Assembly (NCBI GenBank): GCA_937128505.1
Contig: CAKZMM010000110.1
Span: 42,569-106,568, forward strand
Source of the DNA: an uncultured Thermogutta sp.
Lineage (GTDB): Bacteria > Planctomycetota > Planctomycetia > Pirellulales > Thermoguttaceae
DNA: 64,000 bases
Reading direction: 5' to 3'
This document shows positions 20,279 through 28,244 of the stretch, one piece after another; the stretch's first letter is position 1; each line of letters starts with the position of its first letter. The notes beneath the pieces were generated by a model. That model saw only the letters and a program-made list of their open reading frames with translations, searched no databases and was not told the origin of the DNA. A program made the translations under genes and the position numbers.

Positions 20279-22228
20279 TTAGCGTTCATTTTTCGACCGC
20301 AAAAGTGTTTCGTAAGTTGGACCCAAAAGGGGATGGTCTGGCTGAAGTTTCAAGGCTTCCTCGACGGCAGCAATCGCCCCGGGTCGATCGCCGGACTTAT
20401 CGCGAACGGCTGCCAAAGCCAAATAGTTTTGCACGGTGGCGGCAAGCTTGGCAGCCGTTTCCGCAAACTTTATAAGATCTTGGACCGAGTGGCCATACTG
20501 CAAGGAAAGGTCGACGAGGGCCGTGTAGGGTTCTGCCCACTGTGGAGCTTTCTCGATCGCTGAGCGTAACGATTGCTCCGCCGCATCAAATTGGCCTAAC
20601 CGTGTTTCGACCTTTCCTTTGCGGTACCAATAACCGGGCGTTTCCGGGGCAATGCGCACCAAGGCCTCCCATTGTTCCAGGGAATCGAAGAGCCGATCCT
20701 GCCGCTCGTAATGCTCGGCAAGGGCAAGGCGACAATCGACCGATTGTGGCGCGATCGCGGAACCCCGAAGCCAATGGGCCTCCGCTTTTTGAGGATCGCC
20801 GAAGCTTGCGTGAACATTGCCGGCTGCGAAGTGATAGCTGGCCGCCAGTTTTTGCTGTTGAGGTAAATCCAGATAATGCCGACTGCGTGCGCGGTCCGCC
20901 TCTAAATCCTTCTCTTTAAGTTCCTGGAATTTTTGCCGCCATTGACGAGACTCTTCCCGCAGACCTAATCGGGCGCAAACCATGGCCAAAGAATGATAGG
21001 CGGCCGTGTAGGTCGGATCACATTTGACGGCCATTTCATGGGCGGATTTCGCCTCTCCATCCCTGCGGAGTTCCAGGAGCGCTTGTCCAAGCCAATAGTG
21101 ACTATCTGCGGCCAAGGGGAATTGGCTGACATATTGACGCGCTGCTGCCAGAGCTTCCTCCGCCGAACTTTGCCTGAGGAGGACATCAACCAAGAGGCTG
21201 TGGGCTTGACCGGCATACGGGTCCAATTGCACGGCTTTGCGGAGGTGCCGGATGGCGGCCTCGAAATCCCCCCGATCTGCCGCCACTAAGCCCAGACCCG
21301 TGTATGCCGGAGCAAAATGCGGGTTAATTTCAATCGCTTTTTGCCAGTGGCTCTCCGCCTCGCTGCTACGACCATGACGGTTATAAAGGAAAGCAGCCAA
21401 CGCGTAAGGCTCGGGCCGATGGGGCAATTGCCCGATCAACTTCTCGCAGGTTTCGAACGCTTCTTTGTTAAGGGCTTCGGCGGTTTGCGGAATCTCAGAA
21501 CTCAGCCCCAAAATCGTAGCAGGGTCAACCGGTTTTGCCGGCGGTGCTTGGATCAACTCAAGGATCGACTTTTCCGGTGCGGGCAGATCTGCCGAATCAC
21601 CCACTGCCGGAGTGGGTGCGGAAAGCTCATCCGGCTTTTGCCGCATCAATGGCTTTCCAACGATCCCCGAAAGCCAATCGTGGGTCTGCTCCGAAAACAC
21701 CAAAGTCACAGCCCCGATAAGACTGCCGATTACCACAAACCACAGGCTCCAATAGACTATTTGACGCCAAAGTGCGCCAACCCAACCGGAGCTTCTTATG
21801 ACGCCGGATTGGCGAAGCATGGCCACAATTTCCTCCGATTCCGCCCGAGAACTTTCGGCACTTGGCGGGGAACTCTCGGCATTTGACGCGCAAGCTTCGG
21901 CGCTGACTGAGGAAGGTTCGGCACTTGGTGGGGCCGATTGCGGCATATCGCCGCTACCGAAATCCTCGCCTCTCGAATCGCAGGTGCCCGGACCACTGAT
22001 ATCCGCACCACTGATATCTGTACGGTCACAAGCGGGGAATTGACCCGGGGATTGGATCGAGGATTCGGGCGGAGCGAATTGATCGGTGGGCAACCGGCCA
22101 AGATCTTCGTGAGCTACTTCCTTAGGCGGAAGATTTCGCTCCGGGTTTTCCGGCACCGGTTGGCTTGGGTCAACCTGCCGATTTTCGGGATCCAAACCGG
22201 GCCGAATATTAGAATCATGGGCATTCAT
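20279..22228 (-). CDS. membrane-anchored TPR protein, cassette copy 3
   Basis: 649 aa from ATG 22228 (GGGAG about 9 bases upstream; the frame stays open to 22339). The N-terminal 155 residues are hydrophilic and low in complexity, with a run of Ser-Ala-Glu units around residues 99-131. One membrane segment (about 158-178) is followed by tetratricopeptide repeats (PAYTGLGLVAADRGDFEAA, DSHYWLGQALLELRRDGEA, WYRKGKVETRLGQFDAA). The central block beginning RHYLDLP aligns with copies 1 and 2. The longer cytoplasmic part is the main difference from the other copies. Its FG-GAP partner follows about 330 bases downstream. Confidence 0.85.
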   Translation of the reverse strand: MNAHDSNIRPGLDPENRQVDPSQPVPENPERNLPPKEVAHEDLGRLPTDQFAPPESSIQSPGQFPACDRTDISGADISGPGTCDSRGEDFGSGDMPQSAPPSAEPSSVSAEACASNAESSPPSAESSRAESEEIVAMLRQSGVIRSSGWVGALWRQIVYWSLWFVVIGSLIGAVTLVFSEQTHDWLSGIVGKPLMRQKPDELSAPTPAVGDSADLPAPEKSILELIQAPPAKPVDPATILGLSSEIPQTAEALNKEAFETCEKLIGQLPHRPEPYALAAFLYNRHGRSSEAESHWQKAIEINPHFAPAYTGLGLVAADRGDFEAAIRHLRKAVQLDPYAGQAHSLLVDVLLRQSSAEEALAAARQYVSQFPLAADSHYWLGQALLELRRDGEAKSAHEMAVKCDPTYTAAYHSLAMVCARLGLREESRQWRQKFQELKEKDLEADRARSRHYLDLPQQQKLAASYHFAAGNVHASFGDPQKAEAHWLRGSAIAPQSVDCRLALAEHYERQDRLFDSLEQWEALVRIAPETPGYWYRKGKVETRLGQFDAAEQSLRSAIEKAPQWAEPYTALVDLSLQYGHSVQDLIKFAETAAKLAATVQNYLALAAVRDKSGDRPGAIAAVEEALKLQPDHPLLGPTYETLLRSKNER

Positions 22229-22966
22229 CGGTTGATCTCCCGAAGGCTTTCCCTTCCGTTTTCTCTCCCAGGTGCCAGTTTCTCCCGAAGCTGCCAGGCG
22301 AATCGACTCCAACGGACCTCTGCTAAACTCATGTGGCATTCGCCCCGCGATAAACTCGATGATCTAAGAGGCAGCCGGTGCCAACGAACTCAGCAGGCCC
22401 ATCCCCGTTAAATGTTGCGGCATAGGATAACTGCACCAAACCTGCTTACCGCTCCGAAAACGACGTTCCGAAAACTTATGGTAACCGCCGACGATCTTTC
22501 GTCATTACCTTTTACCCTGCTGCTTTATCCAGATTCACTCTGAAAGCCCCGATGCCTTGGATTATTGCCAAAGGTTTCTCTCCCAACGGGTGCCTGCAAG
22601 TCACACTTTTTGAGTTAACCCAGTAATGCTTATACACTTCAGCGTAAAGTGGTTGGCAAGGTTTTCCTATATCGTCCCGTTTAAATTGAAATCTTCGAGC
22701 TTGACCTTTTCCTAACCTCGTGCAAATCTCCTTGGGCAGTTTCTAGAAGCTGCCTCCCGGACTGGGGAACTTCCCGAATGAATACTGTCCTTGAAAATGA
22801 ATTCCGCCAACAAAACCTCGCTGGGCAAAACGCGTTAGCAGCGGATGATCCAACCCCATTTTGGCTGAACCCCCATAAGGCGTTACCTTGCATGCCCCCT
22901 TGTTTGAAATATAATGCCAACCTATCGGCGGGGAAAAGGTAGTCGAACTTTCGGGGAGGGCTGGCC
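22229..22966. other. divergent gap between TPR copy 3 and membrane protein
   Basis: 738 bases without a supported gene, between divergently read units; promoters for both sides are expected, but none is clear enough to mark. Confidence 0.45.
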
Positions 22967-24322
22967 ATGGTCCAGGAGGAGTCCGGATTGCGGAAAGTAA
23001 ATTGGAGAGAACTTTTTCCTTGGCTCATCTTGTTTCGTACGTTTCGGTTGGCCCGGCGGGTTTCTTTCTTGCTACTTGCCGCGGCCGGGATCGTCGTCAC
23101 CACGGGCGGCTGGGCCCTTCTTGCCTTTCTGATGCCGGGAGCCAGCGGTCTTCTTGGCCCTGATCCAAACGTCTCGGTCGCCGGTGGTCCGTGGTTACCG
23201 CTGGATGCTTTGGTGCCCGATCGCCCGACCGTAGTAGGCCTACTTGCACCTCTGCCGAGTGCCGTCACCACTCCCCCGACGGCACTTTTAGATCGCGCTC
23301 CTGAACCGGTCCTCGGAACCTGGGAACACTTGTGCCGGCCAATGCGGCTCCTCATTCGTCAGCCGGTTTCGGCCCATACTGCTTTATTCTACATCCTTTG
23401 CGGGATTTGGTCCTTGGCGGTTTGGGCCTTTTTTGGGGGGGCAATCTGCCGGGTGGTAGCGGTGGCCCTAGCCCGTGAGGAACACGTCAGCTGGCGGGAA
23501 ATGCTTCAGTTTGCCCGCACAAAGTGGGGTGACTATTTTTCGGCACCCTTGATTCCGTTAATGCCCGCAGCTTTCGCCGTCATCGGTTGCGCGTTGGTGG
23601 GGATGCTTTTCTGGACGGACACCGGGACCTTGATCGCTGGTCTGCTTTGGCCGCTTGTGCTCCTGGCTGGGTTGGCCGCCACGGTTCTCGTTTTAGGAAT
23701 GATTGCCGGCTGGCCATTGATGTGGGGCTCGGTCAGTGCGGAGAATACCGATGGATTTGACGCGGTCAGTCGGGCTTACTCCTATGTGTTTCAACGTCCA
23801 CTCAATTACCTGTTTTATGTTTTGGTGGCGGCGGCCTTTGGGCTATTGGCCTGGCTATTTGTGGCCAACTTTGCAGCGTTGGTGTTGATGATCACTCAAT
23901 GGTCTGTCGATTGGGGGGCGGAGATAGGCCGATGGACCGCGGAGGCACCGGCGGAGCCGCGGAATGTGGAAAGAATCATCCTGGCCAGCGTGCCTCTAGG
24001 CACAGGGGGGTGGTGGGGTTCAAATCTCCTGGGTTTGTGGCGAGGGTGTGTTAAGCTCCTAGCCGTGTCGTTCCTGTATAGTTATTTCTGGGTTGCTTTC
24101 ACCGCGATTTACCTGCTTTTGCGGCGAGATGTAGATGCCTCCGAAATGGACGAGGTCTACCTGGGGGAGAAGGAAGCGGCGGTGACCTTGCCGGAGATTA
24201 AACGAGATCAATTGGGAGCTCCGGTGATGAGCGAGCAAGCGGAGGCAGCTTCGGCAGCTTCGCCAACCCCACCGCCACCGCCTCCGCCTCGGCCGCCTAC
24301 AGCTTCTCGCGGAGCCGGCTGA
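22967..24322 (+). CDS. multi-pass membrane protein of unknown function
   Basis: 451 aa with about six or seven hydrophobic segments: near residues 28-52, 143-168, 196-220, 225-250, 282-310 and 352-385. A long loop lies between the first two (about 60-135), and the C-terminus is cytoplasm-like, charged and proline-rich (PTPPPPPPPRPP). GGAGGG stands 8 bases before ATG 22967. I do not recognise the family; the arrangement resembles uncharacterised planctomycete integral membrane proteins. The neighbours give no functional hint. Not a transporter with a visible nucleotide-binding or metal motif. Confidence 0.75.
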   Translation: MVQEESGLRKVNWRELFPWLILFRTFRLARRVSFLLLAAAGIVVTTGGWALLAFLMPGASGLLGPDPNVSVAGGPWLPLDALVPDRPTVVGLLAPLPSAVTTPPTALLDRAPEPVLGTWEHLCRPMRLLIRQPVSAHTALFYILCGIWSLAVWAFFGGAICRVVAVALAREEHVSWREMLQFARTKWGDYFSAPLIPLMPAAFAVIGCALVGMLFWTDTGTLIAGLLWPLVLLAGLAATVLVLGMIAGWPLMWGSVSAENTDGFDAVSRAYSYVFQRPLNYLFYVLVAAAFGLLAWLFVANFAALVLMITQWSVDWGAEIGRWTAEAPAEPRNVERIILASVPLGTGGWWGSNLLGLWRGCVKLLAVSFLYSYFWVAFTAIYLLLRRDVDASEMDEVYLGEKEAAVTLPEIKRDQLGAPVMSEQAEAASAASPTPPPPPPPRPPTASRGAG

Positions 24323-24958
24323 TTCGTCGGGCAGAGATTTTCGGCTGAGGTTACGCAAAGTTTTCGGTCCGCCGTTTTTGGTCGCTACCGCTAGCCGCGT
24401 GCTTCGGAGTTGTACGGTTCCTCTTTCAGGGCGGAAAAACTCCTGCAGCCGATTAAAGCGATTCAATCCGTAACCTTTTGACACCAAAGGAAGGGCTTTT
24501 TCCGCGCTTGTTGACAGGCCTCGCACCCAGCGGAAAAGCAGAAAAATCGCGGGGCTCATCATCAGAAACACCTTCCGCTGCATGGAGGTGAAAGCCCGCA
24601 CGGCACCCCTCAAGTTCATTGACGAGAGCCCATCAGAAACATTTTCTGCTGCAGGGAGGCGAAAGGATCCTCTAAATTCTGCTTTTGGCTTATTTTGCTT
24701 TTCGTTTTCGTTGTGAACCGGTAAGGTTTGGGAAAACTTTTCCTCCCTTCGCTTAGGAGAGAGGCGCTTGTTGCGGTGGGAGAATTTCACCTCGGGCAAA
24801 CGATGAAGCGTCGGAAAAATTTCGCGTTTGCTCCGGTTTTTCGACGACCCTTGGAGTTTCTCGAGAAGGGTGAAGGCCGGGTCGATAAGGGAGAAAGAAA
24901 ACGTGCGACGTTTATTCAAACCTCTGATAAGGTTTTCAGGACACTAGGAGGGCGAGCG
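24323..24958. other. gap with a 35-bp direct repeat
   Basis: 636 bases without a supported gene. It contains the imperfect direct repeat listed at 24560-24665. A long minus-strand open frame crosses it (24059-24919) but looks non-coding. Confidence 0.5.
24560..24665. repeat. 35-bp imperfect direct repeat
   Basis: 24560-24594 and 24631-24665 both read CATCAGAAACA...GAAAG with a few substitutions; the units start 71 bases apart. Confidence 0.8.
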
Positions 24959-25210
24959 GTGAATTCCCCTCGATTGTTCCCGCGATCAAGGAAGATCCGA
25001 GCCACGTTGTATCTGCCTGCCGAACTTTTGGACGAGGCCCGTAATGCCGCCGTGTACTTGGCCGGTTATCCGCTGCGATTGACCTTGGCCAAGCTGGCCG
25101 AAAGGGCGTTAAAGGCCGAATTGCAGCGGCTCAAGGAGCAATACAATGAAGGCCGCGATTTTCCCCCCCGAACTGAGGAGCTCCGCGGCGGCCGACCCAT
25201 CGCCGCATGA
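24959..25210 (+). CDS. ribbon-helix-helix-like small protein
   Basis: 83 aa from GTG 24959, which has a perfect AGGAGG 7 bases upstream. The core reads as a ribbon-helix-helix fold: a beta strand (KIRATLYLP), helix 1 (ELLDEARNAAVYLAG), then a turn and helix 2 (TLAKLAERALKAELQRLKEQYN), ending in a basic, proline-containing tail (FPPRTEELRGGRP). This pattern matches small planctomycete and actinobacterial proteins related to ParG/CopG-type DNA-binding proteins. It overlaps the next small ORF by 65 bases and leads a short operon ending in a protease gene, so it may regulate that operon or belong to a partition or antitoxin-like system; neither is shown. The open frame extends to 24728, but that region lacks family likeness. 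Confidence 0.7.
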   Translation: MNSPRLFPRSRKIRATLYLPAELLDEARNAAVYLAGYPLRLTLAKLAERALKAELQRLKEQYNEGRDFPPRTEELRGGRPIAA

Positions 25211-25346
25211 GCTTGCCCCGCCTCGGCTTGAGAGCGTCTCCGCCCGGGCGACCGAAACGGAGTTCTTGCGCCGTCGACTCCTCCAGATGATCCTTGCCAA
25301 CGAAGCCAAGCGAAGGCTTTGTCTGGGCGAAGGGACGCCGCTTTGA
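25146..25346 (+). CDS. small overlapping ORF, unknown
   Basis: 66 aa. ATG 25146 has GGAG about 10 bases upstream and lies inside the preceding gene's 3' end in another frame; its stop is 10 bases before the protease ATG. The C-terminal half (ETEFLRRRLLQMILANEAKRR) is an amphipathic, plausible helix. The overlap and close spacing on both sides suggest translational coupling in a three-gene operon. No family recognised; it could still be a chance frame. Confidence 0.45.
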   Translation: MKAAIFPPELRSSAAADPSPHELAPPRLESVSARATETEFLRRRLLQMILANEAKRRLCLGEGTPL

Positions 25347-25356
25347 CCCGTGCAAA

Positions 25357-26946
25357 ATGATCAGATTCACTGCCCGAATCGCTCCCCTTGGTCGACCTCG
25401 AAGTGTGCCGAGAAGATTCGGCATTTCCGCGGCGTTTGCCTGGCAGATACGCGATCGCTTATCGCCACTTGTGGTGCTGACGGGCGCGATCGTTTTGCTA
25501 AGCTTTGCCGTTGGGGCTTGGGGGTTTCCCTGGCCGAAATATCCGCAGGAGCCACACCCGGCTGTGGTACGGGTTACGGCGAGGGATCGTGCAGGTTATT
25601 CGCTCGGCTCCGGTACGCTGGTAGCCGCCGACGATCGCCGTGGCTTGGTACTGACCAATTGGCATGTGGTGCGGAATCCTGTGGGCCCCATTCAAATTTC
25701 GTTTCCCAACGGGTTCCGCTCGCCGGCATTGGTTGTCGCCACCGACCGTACTTGGGATTTGGCCCTTTTGGCGATTTCCTCGCCGGGAGTCGCCCCCGTG
25801 CCTTTGGCTCGACGTCCGCCTCGGCCGGGGGAGTGGCTGGTCATAGCCGGTTACGGAAGCGGTGTATATCGGGCCGCTCGGGGCCGATGCACCCAGTATG
25901 TTGCACCGGGTTTGGGACAGCCTTACGAGATGATTGAGGTGGGAACGTACGCACGGCAAGGCGATTCCGGCGGACCAATCTTTAACGAGAGGGGCGAACT
26001 TGCCGGCGTGCTTTTCGGAAGCGGTTGGGGACGTACCGTCGGCAGTCATTGCCAGCGGATCAGGTTGTTTTTGGCGGCAACCGATCAAAGATGGCCCGCG
26101 GGTTTGCCCGGCGAATTCGACCCGACCGAGGGGATGATGGTACGCCAACTGCTTCGGAATCTCTTAAATGGTTCCAATGCCGGCGGCTTTTCCATCGCAG
26201 AGCGCTCAGCACCAAACGGCAGTTCTCCGCCGTCGGGTCTTGAGGGCTTAAAAGTCTCAGAAGTCGCTTCAGCGGGATTAGGATCGACTTACGAAACCCC
26301 TTGGCAGGCGGGCCAAGCCGAGCAAGTGGCGGCCTACCAATTGGCCGTGGGTGGCTCCGGGAGCAGGCAAGAAACTACGGATTCCGAAAAATCCGCAAAA
26401 ATGATAGTCGCCGGCTCGATCGATCCCGGTCGACAACTCGAACCCGGCCGACAAAACACGTCAATCCCGTGCCTTGTTACGGGGCGACCACCGAATGCGG
26501 AAACAGACGGACAAAAGTTGCCCTCTTCCAACGGTCAGGACTCAGGTGTTACATCAAGGGGGACCATGGCGGACTTCTCACGGTGTCCCTTAGCCATGGG
26601 AGGCTGCCCGGCACCGGCCGGTGCAGCGGCCCCACCCGCTTCTCCATATCTGCCACCCGCCGCTTTCCCCCGCACAGAGGAGCCGGCAAGCCATGGGGCT
26701 GCAAAAACCACAAGTGCCTTGCCCGAAAAAAGCGGGGATGTCCGCCAGGAGGAATCTATTGCCGCGAAATCGATTGCCGGCAACGCACCCCCGGCTGCGG
26801 AAGCCACGCTGGCCGAAGGTTCCTCGGCTGAACCATCGGCACCCACGCTCGAGCAGTTGGCACGACAGCTTGGCCTGGAACTATTCGGGATTTTCAGCCT
26901 TACAGCAGCAGGAAGTTTGCCGCTCCTGTTTCGCCGGGCAGCTTGA
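25357..26946 (+). CDS. anchored trypsin-like serine protease
   Basis: 529 aa from ATG 25357 (the frame opens at 25294). A hydrophobic N-terminal segment (about residues 37-56) exports it. The chymotrypsin-like domain (about 65-250) has the full triad: H103 in LTNWHVV, D134 in TWDLAL and S204 in GDSGGP. The region from about 265 to 500 is Pro/Ser/Gly-rich, low in complexity and of no known fold. The last residues form a hydrophobic stretch followed by RR (IFSLTAAGSLPLLFRRAA), like a C-terminal membrane or sorting anchor. So it is probably a surface protease held at its C-terminus. It ends the operon that starts with the ribbon-helix-helix-like gene. Confidence 0.85.
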   Translation: MIRFTARIAPLGRPRSVPRRFGISAAFAWQIRDRLSPLVVLTGAIVLLSFAVGAWGFPWPKYPQEPHPAVVRVTARDRAGYSLGSGTLVAADDRRGLVLTNWHVVRNPVGPIQISFPNGFRSPALVVATDRTWDLALLAISSPGVAPVPLARRPPRPGEWLVIAGYGSGVYRAARGRCTQYVAPGLGQPYEMIEVGTYARQGDSGGPIFNERGELAGVLFGSGWGRTVGSHCQRIRLFLAATDQRWPAGLPGEFDPTEGMMVRQLLRNLLNGSNAGGFSIAERSAPNGSSPPSGLEGLKVSEVASAGLGSTYETPWQAGQAEQVAAYQLAVGGSGSRQETTDSEKSAKMIVAGSIDPGRQLEPGRQNTSIPCLVTGRPPNAETDGQKLPSSNGQDSGVTSRGTMADFSRCPLAMGGCPAPAGAAAPPASPYLPPAAFPRTEEPASHGAAKTTSALPEKSGDVRQEESIAAKSIAGNAPPAAEATLAEGSSAEPSAPTLEQLARQLGLELFGIFSLTAAGSLPLLFRRAA

Positions 26947-27456
26947 GGGTTCGACCGAAGTCAATGGAAACTTCTACCGCGGTTCGGGGCCACACCGACA
27001 AGCTTTTTATGGTATTCAGAATCGATGAGCATTTCTTAAAGCTCATCGGTACATTAATCCTCTTACTGCTCATCGGTGGAGTGAAGCGAGGTTTCGCGAT
27101 AAGCTCACGACGCTCTCCGTCGAAGCGGTCACCGCAATCGATCGCCCTATTTTGTGGGATGAGGAACTCCGCGGCTTGGACGAGATACCCCACGTTTTGG
27201 ACAACACACCCAGCGGCATACCAATCCGGAATTTTGCCGGGTTCGACCCTGATGTGCACGAATACTGATCTCTGCTCAGCGCACCATCCCTCGCGACCCT
27301 CCCTGTCCGCACCCCCGCGGATCATTTCGTCGCTGGGAGTGGGCGATCGGCCCGATCTCGAGGGTTTGCCTCGCGGCCACCGTCACGCTTTTGCACCTCA
27401 TATTCATCGAGGTTGCATGCATTCGCATCTAGTCCGCCCGCATCGTCGTTTGCTGG
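26947..27456. other. convergent gap, protease gene / lutC
   Basis: 510 bases without a supported gene, between converging transcripts. No clear terminator hairpin was found. Confidence 0.5.
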
Positions 27457-28113
27457 TCAACCGATGAGCAGCACGATAAGCTTCTTCGGACCGTGAACCC
27501 CCAGGATCAAAATTTTCTCGATGTCGGCTGTCCGACTGGGACCGGTAATGATGACAAATTCTCCTCGGGTCTGCAGATCGGCAGCCCAAGCGGCAATGGC
27601 GGGCCAGGCGGCCGGCAAATGACAGAATATTCGGTCCACCGCCCCAACAATGACACAAACCGGGGGCAGATAGCACATCAATCGCTCATGCTGCTCGCGG
27701 CAGATGATCAGGGCCGAGCCGGTATCGGCGAGAAGCAGTTCCGCGGGAATGATCGCCGCGTCAAGCAATGCAATCTGTTGCGGGGACCAATCACTGCTGA
27801 CACGCTTGATTGTCTCCACGGGCAGGGATTCCGCCACTTTCTCCACCAGCGGCGAAGAATTCAGCCCAATTTTTTGCCACTTGTTTTCTGCGGCTAAAGC
27901 TTGCAGGGCTGCCCCGGCAGCTTCTGCCGTTTCGTACAGGTACGACTGCCCGTAAATTGCTTCGAGCTCCTTTTGAAAACGGGCCACCAACTCGCGCGGT
28001 TCCGCCACCGTCATGGGCCAAACTTGGGGGAGCCCAGGCCGCTCCAAAAAGGATCGCGGACCCAGTGCTTCGCGGATTCGAAGCAGTACTCGCTCTCTGG
28101 AATCGTTCATCAT
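27457..28113 (-). CDS. lutC: LutC/YkgG family LUD-domain protein
   Basis: 218 aa, one LUD domain. It is the third component of the LutABC iron-sulfur L-lactate oxidase, which turns lactate to pyruvate in the cytoplasm; its own role is not settled. Family features seen: LADTGSALIICREQHERLM, PPVCVIVG and the C-terminal GPSRTADIEKILILGVHGP. Two ATG codons (28113 and 28110) follow an AAGGTG. It lies 131 bases downstream of lutB, an unusually wide gap for this operon. Confidence 0.9.
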   Translation of the reverse strand: MMNDSRERVLLRIREALGPRSFLERPGLPQVWPMTVAEPRELVARFQKELEAIYGQSYLYETAEAAGAALQALAAENKWQKIGLNSSPLVEKVAESLPVETIKRVSSDWSPQQIALLDAAIIPAELLLADTGSALIICREQHERLMCYLPPVCVIVGAVDRIFCHLPAAWPAIAAWAADLQTRGEFVIITGPSRTADIEKILILGVHGPKKLIVLLIG

Positions 28114-28244
28114 TCTGTGGCACCTTTGGGGTTTTCTCGCCCGCAGGAAAGAATCTTCGTGCAGTCTCGATCAAGTGGTCTCTAATCGGGTATCGGAAAA
28201 CGGAGCCACCCTCCCGCGGAAGATCTCTCTATCTAGCCGGGTTT

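Noticed and set aside
19948..20289. Extended N-terminus of propeller copy 3
   Set aside because: The extra 114 residues lack similarity to the other copies and have no ribosome site; the signal peptide starts after 19947.
24059..24919. 286-aa minus-strand open frame
   Set aside because: It overlaps the end of the membrane protein gene, spans the duplicated gap and has no domain, biased arginine/serine content and no ribosome site.
26943..27467. 174-aa plus-strand open frame after the protease
   Set aside because: No ribosome site, no domain, and it runs into the lutC 3' end in the opposite strand.
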